From NCBI GenBank assembly GCA_039029315.1, contig JBCCGK010000016.1, forward strand, positions 1 through 64,000: DNA of 64,000 nt, read 5' to 3'. Each line of letters begins with the position of its first letter. The first letter of the stretch is position 1. A model generated the notes under the pieces. The model did not search any database and was not told where the DNA came from. It worked only from the letters and a program-made list of their open reading frames with translations. The translations under genes and the position numbers were made by a program. Source of the stretch: JBCCCJ01 sp039029315. Its GTDB lineage: Bacteria > Bacteroidota > Bacteroidia > J057. Of this stretch, positions 10,100-19,838 are shown piece after piece.

Positions 10100-11551
10100 T
10101 CAGGCTTCTAGCTGGGAAGGGGGCCCCGCATTGCCCTTTTGGATCCGCCCTCTAATCCATAACACATACAATCCCAGGCCCAACAAAATAGCAAAAAAGG
10201 CTGATTTGGCAGGTAAATGTGTCTCGTCCATTCCAGCAACTTCCGTAGGAGGGATGGTCAATGCCGCTACCACCAATACAGTCCATCCCAGGGCTGTCCA
10301 CTGACTCAGATTTCGCCATTTCCCTAAAGAAAATACACCATCAATCGGATCAGGATCAGCTGTGGAGGAAATGCTTGCATATAAAATCCCACAATAGCCC
10401 AGGTATCCAGCCACTGCAGAGATACTGGTGATCAAGGCAAGGTTCCTGACAGTGAGAATAAAGGTACAAGACAGCACACATACCACAAGGGTAGCAATCA
10501 TGGGCGTTTTGCTGACAGGCTGTACTTGCTTGAGCAGATCTGAGAATGGCAGCATATTGTCCCTGGCTAGTGAAAAAATAAGTCGTGTCACGGTTGCCAT
10601 ACTGGCTACTCCACAAGCAAAAATGGACAACAGAATCACAAAGCCAAAGATGCGACTTCCCAGATTTCCTAGTTTCGTTTCCAGAACCATGATCAGTGGC
10701 GTCTCACTGCTTTGTAGAGCAGACATACTTTCTGCTGCCAATATGAATCCTCCCAGCAGTAAAACTCCTCCTACTGCTGCACCCAATTGAGAAAGAATCA
10801 CAGCTTTGGGGACTGTCTTTCTGGGATCTTTGGTTTCTTCTGCTAAATCCGCGGCTGCCTCAAAACCAGTCATACACCAGGCCCCCACCAAAAGAGAGAG
10901 GGCAAAAGCGGAAAATCCTGCAGCTTCTCCTGTTGAGGCATTGGTAGAATTCAACAGATTGTCCCACTGCCATTCACCCGCCAATACCCAAGTGCCCCAA
11001 AGGATCAAAATCAAAATGATCACCCCCAGAATTTCGGCAAAGACCCCTGCATCATTCACCCAGCTGACCAGCCGAATCCCAAACAGATGCACAATGGTAA
11101 TCAGGACAATAATCCCCACCGTCAGCCAAGTTACTGTCCAATCCCCTCCTCCCCCCATCATATTGACCAATGTTGCCCCCAGGGCTTGACAAACACCAGG
11201 AAAACCAGTAATAAATTGCATCAATAATAACCAGCCGACAAAGTAACCTACGTGGGGATTGCTCAATCTACTGGTCCACTGATACCCATATCCTGAGATG
11301 GGAAAGCGTCCTGCCAAATCAGCCATCACCACAGCAACCAATAACTGTCCCAATCCGACGAGCGTCCAGGACCAAATGATTGCTCCGCCTACTTGCTGTA
11401 TACCAAATTGAAAATTGGCAAAAATACCCGTGATGATGGAGATCAGAGAAAAGGAAATCGCAAAGCTGGAGAAGCCCCCCATCCTACGAGCCAATTGTTG
11501 TGGATACCCAAACTTCTGAAGTTCCTTATGATCTGAAGGAGAATCTACCAT
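10100..11551 (-). CDS. APC-superfamily amino acid permease (ACT/GabP-like)
   Basis: This inner-membrane amino acid/amine:proton symporter is 483 aa with about 12 transmembrane segments. The N-terminus FGYPQQLARRMGGFSSFAIS and the following FSLISIITGIFANF, together with the helix 6 region TGFEAAADLAEETKDPRKTV (consensus GFE..AD.AEET..P....P), are typical of the amino acid/choline transporter subgroup. The ATG at 11551 is preferred over an in-frame TTG at 11566; with it the gene starts 11 bp after the GNAT gene stop, as expected in an operon. Substrate cannot be decided; GABA, choline and short amines are the usual cargo of this subgroup. Confidence 0.9.
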   Translation of the reverse strand: MVDSPSDHKELQKFGYPQQLARRMGGFSSFAISFSLISIITGIFANFQFGIQQVGGAIIWSWTLVGLGQLLVAVVMADLAGRFPISGYGYQWTSRLSNPHVGYFVGWLLLMQFITGFPGVCQALGATLVNMMGGGGDWTVTWLTVGIIVLITIVHLFGIRLVSWVNDAGVFAEILGVIILILILWGTWVLAGEWQWDNLLNSTNASTGEAAGFSAFALSLLVGAWCMTGFEAAADLAEETKDPRKTVPKAVILSQLGAAVGGVLLLGGFILAAESMSALQSSETPLIMVLETKLGNLGSRIFGFVILLSIFACGVASMATVTRLIFSLARDNMLPFSDLLKQVQPVSKTPMIATLVVCVLSCTFILTVRNLALITSISAVAGYLGYCGILYASISSTADPDPIDGVFSLGKWRNLSQWTALGWTVLVVAALTIPPTEVAGMDETHLPAKSAFFAILLGLGLYVLWIRGRIQKGNAGPPSQLEA

Positions 11552-11562
11552 AGCATTCAGAA

Positions 11563-12063
11563 TCAATGATCTACTCCTGCATCCTCAGGGATGTGGCTGA
11601 GAATTCCTTTATATATCCCAGGATTGGAGCCTTCAATGAGTTTGGCTCCAACTGCTTTCTCATAAAATTTCGCTGGCCCAACCCCGCCAATGATCGCATA
11701 AGCATAGCCAATATCCCGCATAGCCATTAGCGTTTTCATCAAAAGCGCTTTTCCAATCCCCCGTCCCCTCTGTGATTCTTCCACCCCTGTCGGCCCAAAA
11801 AAGTTCTTGTAGGCCGCCTCATAGCAGGCAAATCCGCGTATCTCTCCCTCTTCTATCGCGATCAGGCAGGCGACTGGCTGAAAGGAAAAGGCTACCTCAA
11901 CCTCACTGGCCCATCCCTTGCCAAAGTGCTTAGTGGTCCATTCTGCCACAATGGACTTTTCCGCTGCCAAAGCAGGGCGGATGCTGATGCCTTCAGCTTC
12001 CATCTTTTGATGGACAGGGGCATAATCAGGGAGATCATAGAGGCGAACAAGCATGTCTTGCAT
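11563..12063 (-). CDS. GNAT-family N-acetyltransferase
   Basis: This 166-aa single-domain acetyltransferase has the acetyl-CoA pyrophosphate-binding motif A (ESQRGRGIGKALLMKTL) and a downstream beta-strand/helix ending GGVGPAKFYEKAVGAKLIEG, as usual for GNAT enzymes. The ATG at 12063 is used; an ATG three codons later is possible. It is the first gene of the GNAT-permease-dehydrogenase set. Acceptor unknown; the adjacent permease suggests a small amine or amino acid, but this is inference. Confidence 0.88.
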   Translation of the reverse strand: MQDMLVRLYDLPDYAPVHQKMEAEGISIRPALAAEKSIVAEWTTKHFGKGWASEVEVAFSFQPVACLIAIEEGEIRGFACYEAAYKNFFGPTGVEESQRGRGIGKALLMKTLMAMRDIGYAYAIIGGVGPAKFYEKAVGAKLIEGSNPGIYKGILSHIPEDAGVDH

Positions 12064-12575
12064 GAGAGGAAGTTTGGAATGAAACAGTATGCTAGTGGGT
12101 TTTCAACATAAAATAATCAGGTTCATGCTTGATATTTTTCCCTCATCCTTTGTTATTTCTTCTGACCATAGCCCACTATGCTCATCAAAAATGCCTTGAC
12201 TGGGGAAAAAATCTCTGCCCAAACAACCCCGACCTTTTTCATTTGAATACCCACTCATGCTACAAATGTACGCATGTCAGTCAAGCCATGGAAATGTCAG
12301 CATCTCCCCTGAATAATCAGCAGCCAAACATTGAACGCTCTCCTTCTCACATTCCCTGCCCAGATCACTATTTAAAGAATATTTTTTTAGCTGTGAATAT
12401 TTTCCCCAAAACACCTTCAACAAGAAACCACAATCTATTGACAATAAGATATTTATGACCAAAAAGCCCAACTCCTACTCGAACAATCCATCACATTTTC
12501 AGGAAGAAAAATCTCCAAAACTCATCATTTTTTCCCTACTTCACGACAGATGCTTGCTGAATTAACTCTCGTGAT
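12064..12575. other. 512-bp divergent intergenic region
   Basis: This gap separates the minus-strand GNAT operon from the plus-strand hybrid kinase, so it must hold both promoters. It is AT-rich, especially 12370-12560. Open frames in it (for example on the plus strand 12129-12458) have no protein-like composition. No repeat-family element was found, and no promoter is asserted. Confidence 0.5.
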
Positions 12576-15500
12576 ATGATTGGTCAATCTTCTCATCTGC
12601 GATATGTTGTCTTGTGCATATTTGTCTCCTTTTTGTGTCTGAATCTGTTTGGGCAAGATCTCGACTCTCTTCGACAGGTCTGGGAAGATCAAAGTCAGAC
12701 AGATGCAAACCGACTACAGGCCCTGGAACAATTGAGTCGACATTCCTTTCAGATGAATGAGCTGGATAGTGCCCAGGTTTTTGCTCAGCTATTATATGAA
12801 CAAGCTCTTTCATCCCAGTCAAAAAGCTGGATGGCAAAGGGGTTGAAAATTCAGGGATTAATAAGAAAAAAGACTGAGGACAATCCATCAGAGGCTATCA
12901 AACTGTTTGAACAAAGCCTCCAAATCAATCGAGACATCTCGGATCGCATGGAGATTGCTTCCTGTTTGTTGGAGATTGGCAAACTGCACTATTCTCAAGG
13001 TGCATTTGATGAAGCAGAACAAAACCTTCTGGATGCTCTGAACCAATATCAGGCAGTGAACGATTATTCTGGTTCACAGAAAAGTCTGGATTTTCTTTCA
13101 CACATTTATCTGAACTTGGGGAGGGGGGGAAAAGCCAGATTCTATTTACACCAGGCGTTGGCGGACGCGGAAAAAAAATCTCATGAGCAGCATCTCATGA
13201 CTTTCCTCATGTTAATTGGAAACAGTTATCAATTCAGTTCCTCGGATTCTGCCCTTCTATTTTTCAATAAAGCTGAGGAGAAGGCAGAACAACTCAAGGA
13301 CACCGCTATTTTGATTCATCTTTCCGGGAACAAGGGTATCATTTATTCAGACATTGGGAACTATCGGCAATCCGCACTGAATTACGCCAATTCTCTCCGC
13401 TTTGCAGAACACTTTCATGATCATATTGGGATCATCTCCGCTCGCCTGGGCTTGTCTACCATTCAAAAACAACAAGGAGAATTTGAAACAGCCATCATGC
13501 ATGCGGAACAAGCCTTACGTCTGGCCAGGGAGATTCAGGACGATGGAGAAATCATCAATTCACTGAATACCATAGGAATTGTCTATCAAGCGAAAGATGC
13601 CTATCAACAAGCGATTCCTTTTTATCAAGAAGCATTTGATCTTGCAGAGAATTACGGGAACCGATTCATCTTTTCCAAAGGGATCGCCAAGACCAATATA
13701 GCCAATTGTTATAAGGAAATTGGAGACTTTGAACGAGCTTTACCTACCTATCAAGAAGCACTTGCACTGTCCAGAACCTTCCAAGGAGGTTCTTTTATCG
13801 CGGCAAGTCTGGCAGGTATCGGCAATATTCATTTTCAAAGAAAGGAATATGCCCTGGCCATTCCAATATGTCTCGAAGCTCTGGAAATAGCCAAGGAGGG
13901 GGTTGATTTTCTTCAAATCAGAGGACCAGCCAAAGATCTGTATCTGATGTATAAAGAGCAGGGGCAAATCGCCAAAGCCCTGGACATGCACGAGCTTCTT
14001 CTCACGATCAATGACAGTATCCAAAACTCAGAAAACCAACGCGCAGTCATCCATCAGCAGTATCAATATGAATTCGAAAAACAAGCGCTAGCAGATAGTC
14101 TCAGCTTTGTACAGGAAAAAGCCTCCACTGAACTTTCCTATCAAAAGCAATTGGCCAATCGCAATTATCTTCTATTTGGGGGCTTAGGGATTGCTTTGCT
14201 GGGGTTTGTCCTGTTCCGATATCGTCAGCAAATCCGCAATCGAGAGAAAGAACTCGAACTCCAGCAGGAGCGGGAACGAAAAGAACAGTTGGCAGAATTG
14301 GACGCCATGAAATCTCGCTTCTTTGCCAATATTTCCCATGAGTTCCGCACACCGCTCACCCTTATTCTGGGTCAGAATGAATACCTCAAAAGCAGAATCG
14401 ATGATCCTGCGCTTGACAAGAATTTCGACATGCTCCATCGCAATGGACGCCGACTTCTCGGTCTCGTCAATCAAGTCCTGGACCTGTCCAAACTTGAATC
14501 CGGCAAACTCAAGCTACAACAACTCCCTGCCAATCTGATTCCTTTCCTCAAAAATCTGCTTTTCTCATTTGAATCCCTGGCCGATCAGAAAAAAATTAGT
14601 TTGCAGTTTCGCAGCAATACAGAATCTCTAATCTCCCTGGTAGATCTGGAGAAAATGGAGCGTGTATTCTTCAACCTCCTCTCCAACGCAGTCAAATTCA
14701 CCCCGGAGCATGGGACGATCTCTCTTCTGCTGGATCAACATGCTGCCACTGTACGAATTGGCATACAGGATACAGGAGTTGGAATAGTCCAGGATCAATT
14801 GGCTTATGTATTTGATCGATTTTATCAAGCCAGTAGTAGTGAAGAACAGTCATCTCCCGGAACGGGAATCGGGCTGGCCCTTGCAAAAGAACTGGTTGAA
14901 CTTCATGAAGGAAGGCTCTCGGTCGAAAGCGAAGCGGGCAAAGGCAGTACTTTTTGGGTAGAATTACCGCTTATCACTCACCCTCATATAGAAGTCAACA
15001 GCTATCTCCTCCAACTCGAACCCGCAGAACCTACCCTACCAGCCCCTGAATTCAGGGAGTCGTCCGCGAGAACGGAACAAATCCTCATTGTGGAAGACAA
15101 TCCCGATGTACGAAGCTTTCTCGACCAAACACTTCAAGGATTTGGGTACAAAGTTATCCAGGCTGAAGATGGACAGATCGGCCTCAAACAAGCCAAAAAA
15201 CATCAGCCAGATCTCATCATCTCTGATATCATGATGCCGCGCATGGATGGATTTGACTTTGCCAGAGCCATACGCGCGGATGTCAAGAGTAGCCATATCC
15301 CACTTATCCTGCTCACTGCCAAAGCTTCAGACGAGAGTCGGATTGCTGGTCTGGAAACCGGAGTTGATGCCTACCTCACCAAACCTTTCAAGGCAAAAGA
15401 ACTACAGGTGCGGATCAAGAATCTGATCGAGCAGAGAAAACAACTTCAGCAACGCTTCAGCACCTCCTTGACCATTCGGCCGGAAGAGGTCAGTGTCATT

Positions 15501-15836
15501 CCGATGGATCAGCAATTCATCCAGAAGGTCACAACCCTTATCGAAGAGAATATCGGCAATCCACAATTTGGGGTTGAGATGCTGAGTGAAGGGATCAACA
15601 TGAGTATCACGCACCTCAACCGAAAACTCAAAGCATTGATTGGACAGTCTTCCGGTAAATTGATTCGCTCCATGCGACTTCAGCGTGCAGCTGATCTGTT
15701 GAATCAACAATCCGGGACGATCTCAGATATTTCCTATGAACTGGGCTTCAGTGATCCGACCCACTTTGCCAGAGCCTTTAAGAAGCAGTTTGGGAGGTCG
15801 CCAAGTGCGTATGTGGCGGAGAGGGGGAGGCTGTGA
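12576..15836 (+). CDS. TPR hybrid histidine kinase-response regulator with AraC-type output
   Basis: This one-protein two-component system has 1086 aa. In order: signal peptide or membrane anchor (LCIFVSFLCLNLFGQ), about a dozen TPRs (residues 40-480), a transmembrane helix near 530-548, a coiled coil, HisKA with His near residue 587 (FFANISHEFRTPLTLIL), HATPase_c with N-box FFNLLSNAVKFTP and DTGVGI, a receiver domain (ILIVEDNPDVR; phospho-Asp in IISDIMMPRMDGFD), and a C-terminal AraC/XylS helix-turn-helix (ELGFSDPTHFARAFKKQFGR). It resembles Bacteroidota hybrid two-component systems but with TPRs instead of a propeller. The next gene carries the same sensor architecture on a different output. 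Ligand and target genes are unknown. Confidence 0.95.
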   Translation: MIGQSSHLRYVVLCIFVSFLCLNLFGQDLDSLRQVWEDQSQTDANRLQALEQLSRHSFQMNELDSAQVFAQLLYEQALSSQSKSWMAKGLKIQGLIRKKTEDNPSEAIKLFEQSLQINRDISDRMEIASCLLEIGKLHYSQGAFDEAEQNLLDALNQYQAVNDYSGSQKSLDFLSHIYLNLGRGGKARFYLHQALADAEKKSHEQHLMTFLMLIGNSYQFSSSDSALLFFNKAEEKAEQLKDTAILIHLSGNKGIIYSDIGNYRQSALNYANSLRFAEHFHDHIGIISARLGLSTIQKQQGEFETAIMHAEQALRLAREIQDDGEIINSLNTIGIVYQAKDAYQQAIPFYQEAFDLAENYGNRFIFSKGIAKTNIANCYKEIGDFERALPTYQEALALSRTFQGGSFIAASLAGIGNIHFQRKEYALAIPICLEALEIAKEGVDFLQIRGPAKDLYLMYKEQGQIAKALDMHELLLTINDSIQNSENQRAVIHQQYQYEFEKQALADSLSFVQEKASTELSYQKQLANRNYLLFGGLGIALLGFVLFRYRQQIRNREKELELQQERERKEQLAELDAMKSRFFANISHEFRTPLTLILGQNEYLKSRIDDPALDKNFDMLHRNGRRLLGLVNQVLDLSKLESGKLKLQQLPANLIPFLKNLLFSFESLADQKKISLQFRSNTESLISLVDLEKMERVFFNLLSNAVKFTPEHGTISLLLDQHAATVRIGIQDTGVGIVQDQLAYVFDRFYQASSSEEQSSPGTGIGLALAKELVELHEGRLSVESEAGKGSTFWVELPLITHPHIEVNSYLLQLEPAEPTLPAPEFRESSARTEQILIVEDNPDVRSFLDQTLQGFGYKVIQAEDGQIGLKQAKKHQPDLIISDIMMPRMDGFDFARAIRADVKSSHIPLILLTAKASDESRIAGLETGVDAYLTKPFKAKELQVRIKNLIEQRKQLQQRFSTSLTIRPEEVSVIPMDQQFIQKVTTLIEENIGNPQFGVEMLSEGINMSITHLNRKLKALIGQSSGKLIRSMRLQRAADLLNQQSGTISDISYELGFSDPTHFARAFKKQFGRSPSAYVAERGRL

Positions 15837-15937
15837 AACAGATAGTTGTTTAGGCAACACAGCCGATTGTTGCATTTCCAGCGATACCAGGGCGCCAGCC
15901 AATAGATTTTCGTACCTTCCTCCTCAAACCCTGCATT

Positions 15938-17890
15938 ATGAGATGGCCATTCATTCTCTTTTTTTCATTCCTGCTCTGTCAGGCGACATCGGGTCAGGCC
16001 CAGAGCCACGACCTGGATTCCTTGTGGGCGATATGGAATGATGCTTCCCTCCCCGATAGTCAACGCATGAAAACCATCGCTGTTCTGGCCAATCCCTTTT
16101 ATATGAACCGGGATTTGGACAGTGCTTTTTTGTTGGCAGACATGGCAGAAGAGCTTGCCAGGCAGCTCAAGGATAGCGCCTGGCTGGCTACTTCCCTGAA
16201 TGTGAAAGGGGTTGCACAAATCAAAAAGGGATATGCCAGTCTCGCCATTCCTTTTCTCAAAAAAAGTGTAGAAATCCGACGTTTGGCTCATGAAGAGGAA
16301 AAAAGGATTTCACCCCTCATCAATTTGGGAATTGCGTATAAGACAAATGGAGAACTGGCGCTTGCGATGAATTGTTTTTTCGAAGCCCTTCACATTTCGG
16401 AATCATTGGATGACAGAGGTAAAATTGCCAGTACAAAGACTGCAATGGCTAATCTATATTACGCACAAAAGGATTATGGCAAAGCGGAACAACTCTTTTT
16501 TGAGGCATTGACTATCAGAAAAGAGTTGAATCAGAGAAGGAAAATGGCGATCCTGAATAACAATTTGGGTGGCCTGTTCGGGTCTAAAAAAGAATATGAC
16601 AAGGCAGAACGACATCTACTCGAAAGTTTGGCGATCCGAAAAGAGTTGGGAGATAGTCTTTCCATGGTGAATCCTTTGAACAATCTAGCCATTATCTACA
16701 CTGATCACATGGAATATGAGAAAGCCCGCCAGTATGGAATTCGTGCTTTGACTCTTGCTGATCAATTGGGAGACAAGGGAGGAAAGGTATACAGTCTCAT
16801 CACATTGGGCAATCTCCACAAACACCTTAAAAATCCTCAGCAGGCGAAGCTACACTTTCAGCAAGCCTTATCCATCAGCGAGGAGTTGGGATCCTTGACC
16901 ATGCTCAAAGGCACGTATAATGGCTTGTATTTTTTCCACAAAAAAATTGGAGAACACAAGGAAGCACTCCGAACATATGAAACCTACATCAAGCTGACAG
17001 ACAGCCTCAATGGACAGCAAATCAAACGGCAAATCCTGGAAAAGGAACTCGCCTACGCATACGAGAAAGAAGCGCTGGCAGACAGTTTGGAATTTGTGCA
17101 GCAACAAGCCTTGACTGCTCAAGCCTTAGCGCTAGAACGGAGCAGAAGAAATTGGTTATCCCTGGGACTCGGAATATTCATCATTCTGGCTGGAGTTATT
17201 TTCTGGCAGTTTCTTCAGACCAAACAGGCAAAAGGCATTGCAGAGCAAGAATACCAACGATCCGAAGAGCTTCTGCACAACATCCTCCCTGTGGAGACTG
17301 CTTTGGAATTGAAGGAGAAGGGCTATACGACTGCCAAAAAGTTTGATCAAGTAACTGTGCTTTTTGCAGATATCAAGGGATTTACTTCTTTGGCAGAAAG
17401 TCTTGATCCAGAAGAGTTGGTGGCAGAAATCGACACCTATTTCCGAGCCTTTGATCAGATCATCCTCAATCATGGCATGGAAAAAATCAAAACCGTCGGA
17501 GATGCCTATATCGCTGTGGGAGGACTCCCTGCTGCCAATCAAGCCACTGTAAGCTCTGTCCTGGAGGCTGCTATCGATATCCAAAAAGTGGTGGAAGACT
17601 TCAAGCAAAGTCGCCAATTACAAGGGCTTCCATTTTTTGAACTCAGAATCGGCCTACACACGGGTCCAGTCGTAGCGGGAGTGGTTGGTATTAAAAAATT
17701 TCAATATGACATTTGGGGAGATACAGTCAATATCGCTGCCAGAATGGAACAGCATGGCCTTCCTGGCCGAATCAATGTCTCAGAGGATGTATTTGAGCTA
17801 CTGAAAGAGAACGCAGAGTTCCAGTTCGAATCTAGGGGAAGCCTGGAGGTCAAAAACAAGGGCAAGATGCAGATGTATTTTGTTTTCTGA
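15938..17890 (+). CDS. Class III adenylate cyclase with N-terminal TPR sensor region
   Basis: This 650-aa protein has a signal peptide (MRWPFILFFSFLLCQATSGQ), TPRs (about residues 30-375), a transmembrane helix (WLSLGLGIFIILAGVIFWQF), then a class III cyclase domain. Metal-binding Asp residues are in VTVLFADIKGFTSLAES (about residue 478) and KTVGDAYIAVGG. The purine-specifying pair is Lys in EKIKTVGDAY and Asp in QYDIWGDTVNIAARM, the adenylate rather than guanylate pattern, and the Asn/Arg transition-state pair is present in NIAAR. It should therefore make cAMP. It lies 101 bp after the hybrid kinase and shares its TPR-membrane architecture, including the linker YEKEALADSLEFVQQ, so the two probably arose by duplication of the sensor half. 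Confidence 0.94.
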   Translation: MRWPFILFFSFLLCQATSGQAQSHDLDSLWAIWNDASLPDSQRMKTIAVLANPFYMNRDLDSAFLLADMAEELARQLKDSAWLATSLNVKGVAQIKKGYASLAIPFLKKSVEIRRLAHEEEKRISPLINLGIAYKTNGELALAMNCFFEALHISESLDDRGKIASTKTAMANLYYAQKDYGKAEQLFFEALTIRKELNQRRKMAILNNNLGGLFGSKKEYDKAERHLLESLAIRKELGDSLSMVNPLNNLAIIYTDHMEYEKARQYGIRALTLADQLGDKGGKVYSLITLGNLHKHLKNPQQAKLHFQQALSISEELGSLTMLKGTYNGLYFFHKKIGEHKEALRTYETYIKLTDSLNGQQIKRQILEKELAYAYEKEALADSLEFVQQQALTAQALALERSRRNWLSLGLGIFIILAGVIFWQFLQTKQAKGIAEQEYQRSEELLHNILPVETALELKEKGYTTAKKFDQVTVLFADIKGFTSLAESLDPEELVAEIDTYFRAFDQIILNHGMEKIKTVGDAYIAVGGLPAANQATVSSVLEAAIDIQKVVEDFKQSRQLQGLPFFELRIGLHTGPVVAGVVGIKKFQYDIWGDTVNIAARMEQHGLPGRINVSEDVFELLKENAEFQFESRGSLEVKNKGKMQMYFVF

Positions 17891-17912
17891 CAAGGCAAAA
17901 TTGCCTCTTGTC
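17889..17912 (+). terminator. Possible terminator hairpin after the cyclase
   Basis: GACAAG pairs with CTTGTC, and an inner GCAA pairs with TTGC across a two-base bulge. The hairpin starts in the cyclase stop codon. There is no clear T-run afterwards, so the call rests on position and stem only. Confidence 0.4.
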
Positions 17913-18703
17913 TTGCGACTCACAGGCGATCGTTACACTGAAAGGGGCATTTGGATGTATTTCTCGAGTAAAACAGAATAGGACCATCAGAAAAAACATG
18001 GCTTGTACACGCCATGGACCTGTAGCCATGATCGGCAGACCATGGCTGGTAAGGAGATGATGTAGCTATCTCTGATAGGAGAACAATAGAGATGGTCTGC
18101 CGATCATCTCTACATCTAGCCTGTTGGTGAGTTGTATTCCAGCATTCCTCCTCTGGTTTTCTCATCCAGGTAGGCAAATTCACACTTCTGTGGACAATCT
18201 ATCTTTGAGATTGATGATTCAGAATGGACTCCAGCTACGTATCGGGTCGTGCTATCTTCTTCTTCAGATCAGATTGTTCGCAATCTCGTTTTCAGCGGCA
18301 ACTAACAAGGAATCAAGACTCTTGTTGTCATGGTTCTACCCCAGAATAGAGGATATTATTTGATCCCCAATCGCCCCATCCTCTGTTCTACTGAAAAAAA
18401 ATTAAGGGTTCATGTTACATTTTATTGCGGATCTGTAACCAACCATCAGAACATCATTCCAGCTGCTGTTTAGCTCCTGATTGATACACATCCTTGGCTG
18501 ATATTTTTCCCAATTCACCTTCTTTTTGCCTAGAGCGGCCCTTTCACAACACAAAAACATTCCTCAACCCAAACAAACACACATTATCCTTCTTTCAAGC
18601 AGAACTATCACCGACTACATGGCTTAGAATCAATTCCGTGGATTTCTGATCCGCAATGGATGTTTATTCTACTTCTATTAACCCCATACCGTATTCAAGC
18701 CTT
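17913..18703. other. Intergenic region of about 790 bp containing a family D repeat
   Basis: Between the cyclase and the cytochrome c gene. It holds one 92-bp inverted-repeat element (18022-18113) and a small CATGGC/GCCATG stem at about 17998-18015. The rest (18114-18703) has no convincing gene; it presumably includes the cytochrome promoter, which could not be located with confidence. Confidence 0.5.
18022..18113. repeat. Family D inverted-repeat element, copy 1
   Basis: This 92-bp element is bounded by GTAGCCATGATCGGCAGACC on the left and the inverted match GTAGAGATGATCGGCAGACC read from the right end. The core ATGATCGGCAGACCAT is a perfect inverted repeat. Its reverse complement aligns over most of its length with the element at 23916-24023, including the internal TATTGTTC.CCTATCA block. 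Non-coding; could form a hairpin. Confidence 0.85.
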
Positions 18704-19690
18704 ATGAAAAAGATTCTTCTCATCATTCTATCGATCCTTATCCTGGGCGTTACAGCACTGCTCAGTTTTGTTTCATTGGGTCTGCCAAATGTAGGTCCTC
18801 CTGAAGAGATCAGTATTGAGATCACCCCACAAAGAGTTGAGAGAGGCACATACCTGGCCCATCATGTCACCATTTGCATGGATTGTCATTCTACCCGCGA
18901 CTGGAGCAAGTTTTCAGGTCCTCTGGTTGAAGGAACATTGGGAAAAGGGGGAGAGGAGTTCAACCAGACCATGGGATTTCCTGGAAGCTTCACAGCAAAA
19001 AATCTCACTCCAACAAATTTGGGAGACTGGACAGATGGCGAATTGCTCCGGGCCATTGCTTCTGGTGTCAACAAAGCAGGGGATGCTCTTTTTCCTGTGA
19101 TGCCTCATCCCAATTACGGTCAAATGGACAGAGAAGATCTCTATTCCATCATTGCCTATTTGAGAACCCTTGAGCCCATTGAGAATGAGGTAGCAGAATC
19201 CAACCCAGATTTTCCCATGACGCTTATTCTGAACACCATTCCGCAAGCTCCACAATTCTCTTCAATCCCGGACAAAACGGACAAAGTGGCTTATGGAAAA
19301 TACCTGTTCACGGCCTCTTCTTGTGCTGATTGTCATACACAACAGATTCAGGGTGCTCCGCTGGAAGGCATGGAATTGGCTGGCGGATTCAAATTCCCCA
19401 TGCCATCTGGCACCGTTTGGTCTGCCAATATCACCCCTGACAAGGGGACCGGCATAGGTACCTGGACAGAAGAAATGTTTGTCCAGCGTTTCAAAGCGTA
19501 TGCTGACAGTTCCTATACACCAGCAGATGTCCAGCAGGGAGACTTCAATACCGTTATGCCGTGGCTGATGTATGCCGGAATGGAAGAAGCGGATCTTCAG
19601 GCGATTTATGCCTATCTGCAAACGGTGAAACCTATCAACAATAAGCTTGTGCGCTTCCAGCCACATGAAGCTGTGGCTGCAAGTGAATAG
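18704..19690 (+). CDS. Membrane-anchored dihaem cytochrome c
   Basis: This 328-aa protein has an N-terminal membrane anchor (KKILLIILSILILGVTALLS) and two c-type haem sites, CMDCH at residue 58 and CADCH at residue 207, each opening a cytochrome c domain. Possible axial Met residues follow each site (FPVMPHPNYG; FNTVMPWLMYAGM). It resembles the periplasmic cytochrome subunits of alcohol or sugar dehydrogenases and would carry electrons to the respiratory chain. The ATG at 18704 is chosen because it begins the anchor; an upstream in-frame ATG at 18656 adds a non-signal leader. No partner dehydrogenase is adjacent. Confidence 0.9.
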   Translation: MKKILLIILSILILGVTALLSFVSLGLPNVGPPEEISIEITPQRVERGTYLAHHVTICMDCHSTRDWSKFSGPLVEGTLGKGGEEFNQTMGFPGSFTAKNLTPTNLGDWTDGELLRAIASGVNKAGDALFPVMPHPNYGQMDREDLYSIIAYLRTLEPIENEVAESNPDFPMTLILNTIPQAPQFSSIPDKTDKVAYGKYLFTASSCADCHTQQIQGAPLEGMELAGGFKFPMPSGTVWSANITPDKGTGIGTWTEEMFVQRFKAYADSSYTPADVQQGDFNTVMPWLMYAGMEEADLQAIYAYLQTVKPINNKLVRFQPHEAVAASE

Positions 19691-19838
19691 CAGCTATCTT
19701 TGGGATAGTCAATCCAACATTTGTTTGTATACAATGGTCCCTTGCGTGTGCAGGGGATCATTTTCGTCAAAGGTCAACAGGGTTCAAAGATGAATTTCCC
19801 CAACATATTTTCGAAAGCAGGCTTAATCTCTTCCTTAC

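Noticed and set aside
12129..12458. 109-aa plus-strand frame in the intergenic gap
   Set aside because: Composition not protein-like; likely chance in AT-rich sequence.
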